From the NCBI GenBank assembly GCA_011799875.1, contig CM022298.1, positions 53,652,865-53,716,864 of the forward strand: a DNA stretch of 64,000 nucleotides. The letters run 5' to 3'. The notes below the pieces were generated by a model. The model was not told the origin of the DNA, did not search any database, and worked only from the letters and a program-made list of their open reading frames with translations. Numbering within the stretch: the first letter of the stretch is position 1; every line of letters begins with the position of its first letter. This DNA is from Thinopyrum elongatum (lineage: Eukaryota > Streptophyta > Magnoliopsida > Poales > Poaceae). The translations under genes and the position numbers were made by a program. This document shows positions 24,308 to 34,828 of the stretch, piece after piece.

Positions 24308-26485
24308 TGTAGGAGATATGCCCTAGAGGCAATAATAAATGTTATTACTTATCTCCGTGTTCATAATTAGGTTTATGTTCCATGCTATAACTGCTGTGGT
24401 TCCCGAGCCCGTATATCCATAAAGGCTCTGGGGAAAACCCATGTGCACGTGTGGAATAATAAACGGTAAAATGTATTCCTAGTCATGCCTCTAAGACTAG
24501 CTCAAGTGTTGCATGATGATTATGTTTTCCCAATCATAGGCATGTCTATGCCAGCAATTTTGAGGGCACAATGTCAGGAAGGACATTTGTGTTGAATCGA
24601 CCCGAATTGATGTTATGCTATGAGATACATTCGTCATGAGTTAATGGTTAATAACACAGAGATAGTTAACGTTTGCATGATTCCTCAGACCATGAGAGTA
24701 TCGAGTTTCTTCATGCTTGATTCATGAACTTTGGGGTTTGTTAAACGTCATCCGTAAATGGATGGCTATTACGGCGGCTTACGGGTTCATGGGAAAGTAT
24801 GTCAAGTAACTTGATAGCTCAAGATTGGGATTTGCTCCTCCGACGATGGAGAGATATCTCTGGGCCCTCTCGGTGTTACGGTATCCATCATCGTCTGGCC
24901 AGACACTTTGTGATTTGATCACGGGGATGCCGGAACACGGTAATGAGAAAAGAGAACAATACCGGTAACGAGGTAACTAGCATAGTGGACAAGTTGTTGA
25001 TCCACGGGAATGCCAACATGTCTCACCTCGCGTATTTGTAACATATCGCGAAGCAACAGGAATAGCACATGGCAACTGGAGGTTCACTCGAATATTCATT
25101 CGTGTGGGTATAGGGGTCAATATGGGTGTCCACGGCTCCGATGTTGATCATTGATCGGAAGGGGTTCCAGGTCATGTCTATACTTCACCGAACCTATAGG
25201 GTCACACGCTTAAGGGTCATCTATCTGCTGAATACTAGACAGGGAGTCTGAGAGAAAAATCACCGAAAAAGTTTCGGACACCGAAAAGTTTCGGACAGCG
25301 GAAAAGTTCCGCAGAGAGAGGTCACCGGATGAGCTCCGGTGAAACTGAAAAGTTGTTTCAGAGGATACCATTAAGTCAAAATGGTTTTGGCACATGCCTG
25401 ATAATTCTTGGAGGGTGCCAGAATCATTCTGGAAACTTCTGGGAATTTTCTGGAAGAAAAACCGGAAATGTTTCGGAGCTGCCGGAACCGCTTCAGATGC
25501 TTTTCGCAGATGAAAATCACTAATCTGGAATTGTTCCAGAACGCGTTGAAAATTATTTTAGTGGGTACTGGAATTGTTCTAAGCCCACATAAATATTTTC
25601 AGTTCGAACGGGCGCTGAAAAATGTCGTCGTGAATAGTGAAAGTGCTTTTTGGATAATTTTTGGAAGCCACCTTTTAGGGCTTTTGCTAAAGGCTTCTAG
25701 AAGGTGATGTGGATGGATGAGAGCCCCCTTGGGGGGGGGGGGCCCAAAGGTTGGCCGGCCACACTTGGTGGAGCTCCTTGGAGCTCCACATGGCCTCCCA
25801 TTATGTCCATTATACCCCTAAGGTGTGACCTAATGGTGGGTATTTTGGTATTTTTGGAGCCACCCCTTCCCCTTGGTTTTCCTATAAATAGAGGTGTGTG
25901 GGCTGCCCACACACCTCATCCCTTGCTCTCATACACATGCCAAGATGTTATCTGGCTTCTCTCTCCCTCCCACGAAAAGAGTTTCGTAGAGCCGAAAGGC
26001 TGTCTGGGTTCCGGCAGGAACTAGTTCTGGACGGCGAAGCCCTGCCGGATAGATGACACCGTATGTGTGCAACTCTGTAGAGAGGTCGTAGTTTTGATCT
26101 TAGTGCCCGAGGGGCTGTTCGAGAGTGCCTCCCGAAGGGCTGTCCAAGTGATGGTCCGAGTTCTGTGAGTCCTCCCGAAGGGCTGTCCGGGTGACCGTCC
26201 GAGTTTCGAAGGTCCTCCCGAAGGGCTGTCCGCGACATCGTCCGGGGGACTGTCCGACCGCCTCCCGGAGGGCTGTCCGAGTGGCGGATGAGGGTATACA
26301 ACCTCGCGGTTGGGAGGTTGTAAATCCTAGCTGCGGGGATCTGCACCGCCGATCGTCATCGACTCTACTTCCGCTGCGCTACGAGTCGGTAACGAAAATG
26401 ATCAAACCTTGTATGCAGTCTCCATAGTGGTCCTGGGCTGGTGCGTAGGTCGGAAAATTTTTGTTTTCTGCTGCGTTACCCTACA
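24308..26485 (+). repeat. Copia LTR3 (2178 bp)
   Basis: TGTAGGAGATATGCCC to GCGTTACCCTACA, then TTGAACTGG of the Gypsy LTR. TATAAATA at 25883-25890; tandem array at 26105-26283. The U3 block 25725-25870 (G-run, CCACTTGGTGGAGCTCC region) differs from both other LTRs. Confidence 0.92.
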
Positions 26486-26934
26486 TTGAACTGGAACAAA
26501 AGATACAAAGGGTTTACCCAGGTTCGGCCCCTCTTAATGAGGTAAAAGCCTACTCCTGTTTCTAGTAGTATTGCTTGAGTTTCGATTACAAGGGAGCGAA
26601 TACCCTTGACCTAGTTCTTGATTGATTGTCTCTTGAGTTAACTAGCCATCGGGTCTCACCTTTATATACACAGGTCGAGACTCGGAGGCTTACAGAGTCC
26701 CGGCCGGCTCACACAACGTGACCGGCTCGGTTTCTAACTAGTCATGCCTTACAGGGCAAGTCATCATACGGCGGTTCATAAGCCCAGGTCTTGGGCTTTC
26801 ACTAGGCCTGCCTCCATAAGCCGCCGTCTTCACACTTCTCCTTGGGCCTCCTTGGACCTTCTTCATATTAAACCGCCAACTGTGTAACCCGGCCCATCCT
26901 GGGCGGGTCACACCTCGGAGCTATATCCCGAACA
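26486..26934 (-). repeat. 3' LTR of the Gypsy element, truncated by copia LTR3
   Basis: Colinear with 46256-46704, from TTGAACTGGAAC to CTATATCCCGAACA. The last ~79 bp present in the 5' LTR (46177-46255) are missing here because copia LTR3 abuts at 26485. TATA (minus strand TATATAAA) at 26661-26668. Scattered substitutions separate it from the 5' LTR, so the insertion is not recent. Confidence 0.9.
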
Positions 26935-27001
26935 TTAGGCCCCAGGTTGATTTGAACTTGTTCATGTCAATCTTCACTGTTTAACTTAACAGATTGTGCA
27001 T
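26935..27001 (-). other. Gypsy internal fragment with PPT
   Basis: Short piece of internal sequence between the 3' LTR and the nested element. Minus-strand CCTGGGGCCTAA immediately precedes the LTR and is the best PPT candidate. Continues at 33794 after the nested insertion and its TSD copy. Confidence 0.65.
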
Positions 27002-28658
27002 TGATGTCTACTACGCAACTTTATCCTTATAGACGTTGTTGGGCCTCCAAGTGCAGAGTTTTGTAGGACAGTAGCAAATTTCCCTCAAGTGGATGACCTA
27101 AGGTTTATCAATCCGTGGGAGGCGTAGGATGAAGATGGTCTCTCAAACAACCCTGCAACCAAATAACAAAGAGTCTCTTGTGTCCCCAACACACCCAATA
27201 CAATGGTAAATTGTATAGGTGCACTAGTTCAGCGAAGAGATGGTGATACACGCGCAATATGAATGGTAGATATAGGTTTTTTGTAATCTGAAAATATAAA
27301 AAAAGCAAGGTAGCAAGTAGTAAAAGTGCGCGAAAACGGTATTGCAATGCTTGGAAACAAGGCCTAGGGTTCATACTTTCACTAGTGCAAGTTCTCTCAA
27401 CAATGATAACATAATTAGATCATATAACAATCCCTCAACGTGCAACAAAGAGTCACTCCAAAGTCACTAATAGCAGAGAATAAACGAAGAGATTATTGTA
27501 GGGTACAAAACCACCTCAAAGTTATTCTTTCTGATCGATCTATTGGGCTATTCCTTTAAGTGTCACAAACAGCCCTAGAGTTCGTACTAAAATAACACCT
27601 TAAGACACACATCAACCAAATCCCTAATGTCACCTAGATACTCCAATGTCACCACAAGTATCCGCGGGTTTGATTATACGATATGCATCACACAATCTCA
27701 GATTCATCTATTCAAACCAACACAAAGAACTTCAAAGAGTGCCCCAAAGTTTCTATCGGAGAGTCAAGACGAAAACGTGTGCCAACCCCTATGCATAAGT
27801 TCACAAGGTCACAGAACCCGCAAGTTGATCACCAAAACATACATCAAGTAGATCACATGAATATCCCATTGTCACCACAGATAAGCACATGCAAGACATA
27901 CATCAAGTGTTATTAAATTCTTAAAGACTCAATCCGATAAGATGACTTCAAAGGGAAAACTCAATCCATTACAAGAAGGTAGAGGGGGAGAAACATCATA
28001 AGATCCAACTATAATAGCAAAGCTCGCGGTACATCAAGATCGTGCCAAATCAAGAACACGAGAGAGAGAGAGAGATATATCAAACACATAGCAACTGGTA
28101 CATACCCTCAGCCCCGAGGGTGAACTACTCCCTCCTCGTCATGGAGAGCGCTGGGATGATGAAGATGGCCACCGGTGATGGATTCCCCCTCCGGCAGGGT
28201 GCCGGAACGGGCTCCCGATTGGTTTTTCGTGGCTACAGAGGCTTGCGGCGGCGGAACTCCCGATCTTGGTTATGTTCTGGAGGTTTTGGGATTTATAGGA
28301 GGTGTTGGCGTCGGGGACAAGTCAAGGGGGCCCACAAGGCGACGACAAGGACGGGGGGCGCGCCCTCCACCCTTGTGGTGGCCTCGGGACTCTTCTCCAA
28401 AATCTTTTCGTTCCAGTATTTTTTATATTTTCCAAAAATATTCTTCGTGGATTTTCAGGTCAATTGGACTCCGTTCGATATTCCTTTTCTGCGAAGCTCA
28501 AAAACAAGGAAAAAACAAAAACTGGCACTGGGCTCTAAGTTAATAGGTTAGTCCCAAAAATCATATAAAATAGCATATAAATGCATATAAAACATCCAAG
28601 ATAGATAATATAATAGCATGGAATAATAAAAAATTATAGATACGTTGGAGACGTATCA
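27002..28658 (-). repeat. 3' LTR of nested element (1657 bp)
   Basis: TGATGTCTACTACGC to GGAGACGTATCA on the plus strand; the minus strand reads TGATACGTCTCC to GACATCA. A TATAAAT box on the minus strand lies near 28292-28298, before a GC-rich leader. Confidence 0.92.
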
Positions 28659-31214
28659 AGCATCCCCAAGCTTAATTCCTGCTCGTCCTCGAGTAGGTAA
28701 ATGATAAAAACATAATTTTTGATGTGGAATGCTAGCAAATGCATAAGTTTGATCAATGATAATTTCAATCACTATTTCTAGCATCATTATAAATCATAAA
28801 CAATAGCTCATCTCATAAAACTTCTCATGATCAAGTAGCAAGCTATTCACATGTTAAAGCATATATCATAAACTTTCTTGGAAACTAACAAACTATGTTC
28901 TCAGTCATCAAACAATTGCAATTCATCTTATTTTCAGGAAGGGTCTATGTAAGAGCTTTGATTTAGCAAATACCACATACTCAACTATCATATAGTCTTC
29001 CATGATTGCTACCACTCAAAGCATATTTTTAGAACAAATAGCATCCATCGAACACAGAGAAAGATAGAGGCATAGTGTTTCGACTCCCAACTTATTTATC
29101 ATATAGATAATTGTCAACAATAATAATTCATGATCAAATATATTTGAATGGCCATATATGCTTAGATCTTTCCCCATCACATGATGCTTGCCAACTAAAG
29201 AATAGGTTGGAATAAGAAATTGACTCAACAAAAAAAAATAAAAGTAAAAGATATTTCCTTCGTAGAGGGAAGCAGGGATTTGCAGAGGTGCCAGAGCTCG
29301 AAGCTTTTAAAACAGAGATGAACATAATTTTGAGAGGTATGCTTTCATTGTCAACATAACGACCGAGAGTTCTCACTATCTTCCATGCAAGACACATTAT
29401 AGGCGGTTCCCAAACAGAATGGTAAAGTTTTTACTCCCCCTCCACCAACAATCACACTCCACGGCTAGCCGAATTCACGGGTGCCGTCCATACCAACAAC
29501 TTTCCTGGGGGTGTTTTGTTTAATTATTTGAAATGTTGTTTTTGATCTTTTGATCATAGGACTGGGCATCCTAATTACCAGCCACTCTCTCGTGAATGAC
29601 AAGTGAATAAACACTCACCATGAGAATAACCCACCTAGCATGGAAGATACTGACAGACCCTAGTCGCTACATGAGCGATTCGGGCATACAAAACAGATTA
29701 TTATTTGAAGGTTTAGAGTTTGGCACATGCAAATTTACTTGGAACGGTAGGTAAATACCGCATATAGGTAGATATGGTGGACACTCATGGAAGAAACTTG
29801 GTTCAAGGATTTTGGATGCACAAGCAGTATTCCCACTTAGTACAGAGATTTTGGCTAGCAAAAGATTCTAAATAGCAAGCACCACATGTTGGAGGATCCA
29901 TAACAATATAACTTCTATACAAATATACCCAAGCATAACTCATTACGTTGTCTTCCTTGTTCAACTTCAACTAATTTGCTCAAGTTTGAAAATAATTAAT
30001 GGGGCTCACAATCATAAAAGATGTTCAAGATAGTATATTTATATGTGAAATCTCTCTTCCTTCAATATTCTTTCATGAATTGTTCAAGTGACCAATACTA
30101 TGTTTGCTAACTTTCAATAAATTTACCACCTCTACTTCTTATATGTGAAGTCATTACTCCCCATGGTATAAGCATATGAAGCATATATAATTTCAGATTT
30201 ATGATATTCAATTCATTCAACCATTTACTCATAGGATATAAGTGAAGCACGTGAGTAAATGACAAACTATTCCAAAAAGATATAAGTGAAGATCAATGAG
30301 TAGTCAAATAATTAACTAGCTATATGAAGAATCTCTCTCATTTAAGAATTTCAGATCTTGGGATGTTATTCAAACAGCAAGCAAAACAAAATAAAATGGC
30401 ATTCTAAAATAGACACATCGTGTGAAGAAGCAAAAACTTAGGCTCAACCGATACTAACCGATAATTCTTGATGAAGAAAGGTGGGATGCCTACCGGGGCA
30501 TCCCCAAGCTTAGATGCTTGAGACTTCTTGAAATATTATATTGGGATGCCTTGGGCATCCTCAAGCTTGGGGTCTTGTCACTCTTTATTCTCCTCATATC
30601 GATATCTCACCCAAAACTTGAAAACTTCAATCACACAAAACTTAACAAAACCTTCATGAGATCCGTTAGTATAATAAAACAAATCATTCACTTTGGTACT
30701 GTCAAGACAAGATTCATAATTTTTCTCACATGATGCCTACTGTACCCTATCATTTCTACAATTTATATTAAGCAATATAAGCCATAGAAACTAGAAAACG
30801 AGCAAACTATGCATCGAAAACAGAATCTGTCAAAAACAGAGCAGTCTGTGAATATCTGAATTGAAATCAGACTTCTGTAACTCCAAAAATTCTGAAACAT
30901 TAGGACAACGTATAAAATTTGTATATCAATAAACTGTAAAAATTTCAGAATTTTTCCACGTTCCAGTAAAAGATAGTAATTTCTGCACTGGACGCAAAAA
31001 TTTCTGTTTTTGCACAGGATCAAGTCAACCATCAACCATACTATCCCAAAGGCTTTACTTGGCACTTTATTCAAACAAAAGCTATAAAACATGATTACTA
31101 CAGTAGGTTAATCATGTGAATACACAAAAACAGTAGGGGTAAGTATTGGGTTGTCTCCCAACAAGCGCTTTTCTTTAATGCCTTTTTAGCTAGGCATGAT
31201 GATATCAATGATGC
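28659..31214 (-). other. Non-coding 3' internal region of nested element
   Basis: AT-rich, no credible ORF. The PPT abuts the LTR at 28659. Two hairpins lie at 30483-30504 and 30544-30560. The sequence is colinear, in reverse complement, with 56041-58525 of the gag-protease element: for example the CTAACGGATCTCATGAAGG stretch (about 30655-30675) and the ATATGCGGTATT stretch (about 29755-29768) occur in matching order. Confidence 0.75.
30483..30560 (-). other. Two adjacent GGGATGCC...GGCATCCC hairpins
   Basis: GGGATGCC (30483-30490) pairs with GGCATCCC (30497-30504), loop of 6; GGATGCC (30544-30550) pairs with GGCATCC (30554-30560), loop of 3. Each is linked to an AAGCTT-type motif resembling the PPT region. 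Equivalent hairpins occur at 56702-56784 in the related element. Confidence 0.65.
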
Positions 31215-31979
31215 TCACATAAAAGATAAGAATTGAAGCATAAAGAGAGCATCATGAAGCATATGACTAGAACATTTAATCCTAACCCACTTCCTATGTA
31301 TAGGGATTTTGTGATCAAACAACTTATGGGAACAAGAATCAACTAGCATAGGAAGGCAAAACAAGCATAACTTCAATATTTTCAACACATAGAGAGGAAA
31401 CTTGATATTATTGCAACTCCTACAAGCATATATTCCTCCCTCATAATAATTTTCAGTAGCATCATGAATGAATTCAACAATATAGCTATCACATAAAGCA
31501 TTACTTTCATGATCTACAAGCATAGAAATTTTACTACTCTCCACATAAGCAAAATTCTTCTCATTCATAGTAGTGGGAGCAAATTCAACAAAATAACTAT
31601 CATGGGATACTTGATTAAAATCATGATGACAAGTTTCATAGTTATCATTATTCTTTATAGCATACATGTCATCACAATAATCATCATAAATAGGATGCAT
31701 GCTTTCATCATAATAAATTTGCTCATCAAAACTTGGGGGACAAAAAATATCATCTTCATCAAACATAGCATCCCCAATCTTATGGCTTTGCATATCATTA
31801 GCATCATGGATATTCAAAGAGTTCGTACTAACAACATTGCAATCATGCTCATCATTCAAATATTTAGTGCCAAACATTTTATAGACTTCTTCTTCTAACA
31901 CTTGAGCACAATTTTCCTTTCCATCATTTTCACGAAAGACATTAAAAAGATGAAGCATATGAGGCAACCTCAATTCCAT
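31215..31979 (-). CDS. 254-aa protein of unknown function carried by non-autonomous LTR element
   Basis: Open frame on the minus strand, ATG at 31979, 98 bp after the PBS, so it occupies the place of gag. The protein is acidic in its first two thirds, rich in Asp, Asn, His and Tyr (for example DEDDIFCPPSFDEQIYYD and YDDYCDDMY), with a repeated phrase type SYFVEF / SYIVEF, and a more hydrophobic, Cys-rich C-terminal part (LKILKLCLFCLPMLVDSC). I see no zinc knuckle, protease, RT or integrase motif. I have the impression that near-identical uncharacterised proteins are common in Triticeae annotations, which would fit a transposon origin. Function not inferred. Confidence 0.7.
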   Translation of the reverse strand: MELRLPHMLHLFNVFRENDGKENCAQVLEEEVYKMFGTKYLNDEHDCNVVSTNSLNIHDANDMQSHKIGDAMFDEDDIFCPPSFDEQIYYDESMHPIYDDYCDDMYAIKNNDNYETCHHDFNQVSHDSYFVEFAPTTMNEKNFAYVESSKISMLVDHESNALCDSYIVEFIHDATENYYEGGIYACRSCNNIKFPLYVLKILKLCLFCLPMLVDSCSHKLFDHKIPIHRKWVRIKCSSHMLHDALFMLQFLSFM

Positions 31980-32076
31980 TTTTTTGTAGTTTTCTTTTAT
32001 AAACTAAACTAGTGATAAAACAAGAAACTAAAAGATTCAGTTGCAAGATCTAAATATATACCTTCAAGCACTTACC

Positions 32077-32094
32077 TCCCCGGCAACGGCGCCA
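32077..32094 (-). other. Primer binding site of nested element
   Basis: Minus-strand TGGCGCCGTTGCCGGGGA, 10 nt inside the 5' LTR (ends 32105). Same 18-mer as the PBS of the element at 52088. Confidence 0.85.
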
Positions 32095-32104
32095 GAAAAG
32101 AGCT

Positions 32105-33788
32105 TGATGTCTACTACGCAACTTTATCCTTGTAGACGTTGTTGGGCCTCCAAGTGCAGAGTTTTGTAGGACAGTAGCAAATTTCCCTCAAGTGGATGAC
32201 CTAAGGTTTATCAATCCGTGGGAGGCGTAGGATGAAGATGGTCTCTCTCAAACAACCCTGCAACCAAATAACAAAGAGTCTCTTGTGTCCCCAACACACC
32301 CAATACAATGGTAAATTGTATAGGTGCACTAGTTCGGCGAAGAGATGGTGATACACGTGCAATATGGATGGTAGATATAGGTTTTTTGTAATCTGAAAAT
32401 ATAAAAACAGCAAGGTGGCAAGTAGTAAAAGTGCACGAAAATGGTATTGCAATGCTTGGAAACAAGGCCTAGGGTTCATACTTTCACTAGTGCAAGTTCT
32501 CTCAACAATGATAACATAATTAGATCATATAACAATCCCTCAACGTGCAACAAAGAGTCACTCCAAAGTCACTAATAGCGGAGAATAAACGAAGATATTA
32601 TTGTAGGGTATGAAACCACCTCAAAGTTATTCTTTCTGATCGATCTATTGGGCTATTCCTAAAGTGTCACAAACAGCCCTAGAGTTCGTACTAAAATAAC
32701 ACCTTAAGACACACATCAACCAAAACCCTAATGTCACCTAGATACTCCAATGTCACCACAAGTATCTGCGGGTTTGATTATATGATATGCATCACACAAT
32801 CTCAGATTCATCTATTCAAACCAACACAAAGAACTTCAAAGAGTGCCCCAAAGTTTCTACCGGAGAGTCAAGACGAAAACGTGTGCCAACCCCTATGCAT
32901 AAGTTCACAAGGTCACAGAACCCGCAAGTTGATCACCAAAACATACATCAAGTAGATCACGTGAATATCCCATTGTCACCACAGATAAGCACATGCAAGA
33001 CATACATCAAGTGTTCTTAAATTCTTAAAGACTCAATCCGATAAGATAACTTTAAAGGGAAAACTCAATCAATTACAAGAAGGTAGAGGGGGAGAAACAT
33101 CATTAGATCCAACTATAATAGCAAAGCTCACGGTACATCAAGATCGTGCCAAATCAAGAACACGAGAGAGAGAGAGAGAGAGAGAGAGTGAGAGAGAGAG
33201 AGATCAAACACATAGCTACTAGTACATACCCTCAGCCCCGAGGGTGAACTACTCCCTCCTTGTCATGGAGAGCGCCGGGATGATGAAGATGGCCACCGGT
33301 GATGGATTCCCCCTCCGGCAGGGTGCCGGAACGGGCTCCCGATTGGTTTTTCATGGCTACAGAGGCTTGCGGCGGCGGAACTCCCGATCTAGGTTATGTT
33401 TTGGAGGTTTTGGGATTTATAGGAGGTGTTGGCGTCGGGGACAAGTCAAGGGGGTCCACGAGGCGACGACAAAGACGGGGGGCGCGCCCTAGGGGGGGCG
33501 CCCTCCACCCTTGTGGTGGCCTCGGGACTCTTCTCCGAAATCTTTTCGTTCCAGTATTTTTTATATTTTCCAAAAATATTCTCCGTGGATTTTCAGGTCA
33601 ATTGGACTCCGTTTGATATTCCTTTTCTGCGAAGCTCAAAAACAAGGAAAAAAAACAGAAACTGGCACTGGGCTCTAGGTTAATAGGTTAGTCCCAAAAA
33701 TCATATAAAATAGCATATAAAACATCCAAGATAGATAATATAATAGCATGGAACAATAAAAAATTATAGATACGCTGGAGACGTATCA
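32105..33788 (-). repeat. 5' LTR of nested element (1684 bp)
   Basis: Same ends as the 3' LTR; differs by a longer GA tract (33164-33203), a few indels and scattered substitutions, so the insertion has aged since transposition. Confidence 0.92.
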
Positions 33789-34014
33789 TGCATCAGTGCC
33801 GAATTTTGTGCAGACCGCTATAACCCGCCATGACGTCATATAAACAGAATCATTGTAACCCACCATGACCTCATGTGCATTAATTCCGCACAAGACTCGG
33901 GATATCTCAACGTATCTTTATCTTTAATGGGCTTCCCGGAAATCGAGGCGCCCGCATTGTTAACATAATCATTTTGCCTCCTCGATTTCCGCGCATGCCA
34001 TCTTATCACCTCCT

Positions 34015-34022
34015 TATAAATA
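34015..34022 (+). promoter_or_regulatory. TATA box of antisense gene in Gypsy element
   Basis: TATAAATA in CTCCTTATAAATAGAG, followed by a pyrimidine-rich, CTC-rich leader typical of plant 5' UTRs and by a donor-like CAG/GTACCC at 34205/34206. Together these point to a plus-strand promoter inside the minus-strand retrotransposon. Confidence 0.65.
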
Positions 34023-34828
34023 GAGACAGGGGGCCCTCCTTTTCACTTTTACCCCTGCCTCTGCCTCTTCTTCTTCCTCCTCGCGATGCCCGACGCCACC
34101 GGAGCTCCGCCCCCCCTGTCGACAACGTCGCCTTGGCCACTGCATCAACCTGATTCCGACCAGAAAAAACTATAGCGCCCCTCCGTCGTCCATCAGCATC
34201 ACCAGGTACCCATCTCCCTTTGCTTCCAATCTGCATTAGGGTTCTTCGGTGTTCATCAAGGTTCATCATGCTTGCCCGTAGTTCATCTGCCATGTTGCTT
34301 AGTCGAGCCTAGACGCGATGCTACAATCATGCTTTGATTACTCTAGTATCTGCCACCAACTACAGATCCACTCCCTTCTGTTGAGATTCTCTTCCCAACA
34401 CAGTAGTTCGTCCTCCGTGTTTTAGGTTTAACAATTTCCGCCTGTTTTTCGAACTGCCGTAGATCCAAAATTGTAAGCAGCACCTGTGAAACTTGTTTGT
34501 TTAGCACTTAGTGAAATTTCATTCAACCCCAGATCGGTAGATACCTACTTGATCACTGCTGTATGGGCGGCTCAAATGATACCTTGCAACCCGTCAAAAC
34601 ACCAGCCGGCTTACTTATGAATTTGTGAACTGCTAGTATCTGTCCATTCTTAATCATGACTGTATAACCCGCCGGCACTTTGCCAGCTTAATCAAACTGT
34701 TTATCCATGTCGTCCATTGCAATCTATCCTTTCATGCATAACAAGCTTTCTCCTTAATCATTGATCTACTCATCATTGCAAACAATAACCCGCCAACGTT
34801 TCACTTTCAGGCCTTTTAATAAGAAAAA

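Larger units (their letters stand above)
9512..26485 (+). mobile_element. Ty1-copia array: LTR-internal-LTR-internal-LTR
   Basis: Three LTRs (9512-11540, 16812-18991, 24308-26485) alternate with two decayed internal regions (11541-16811, 18992-24307), all in plus orientation. Each internal region begins with a PBS-like TGGCATCA and ends with a PPT. The left flank is CACTA transposase (GTGAT at 9507-9511) and the right flank is a Gypsy LTR (TTGAA at 26486-26490); these are neither a TSD pair nor the two halves of one target. The structure fits recombination between the 3' LTR of one insertion and the 5' LTR of another. LTR starts (TGTAGGAGATATGCCCTAG) resemble the Angela group. Confidence 0.9.
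27002..33788 (-). mobile_element. Complete non-autonomous LTR element, TSD TGCAT
   Basis: 6787-bp element with LTRs 27002-28658 and 32105-33788, flanked by perfect TGCAT repeats (26997-27001, 33789-33793). On the minus strand: 5' LTR, PBS (TGGCGCCGTTGCCGGGGA), one 254-aa ORF, about 2.5 kb of AT-rich non-coding DNA with hairpins, a PPT (AAGCTTGGGGATGC), 3' LTR. There is no gag, protease, RT or integrase, so it must depend on proteins from another element. PBS type is that of Athila-like Gypsies. Confidence 0.92.
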
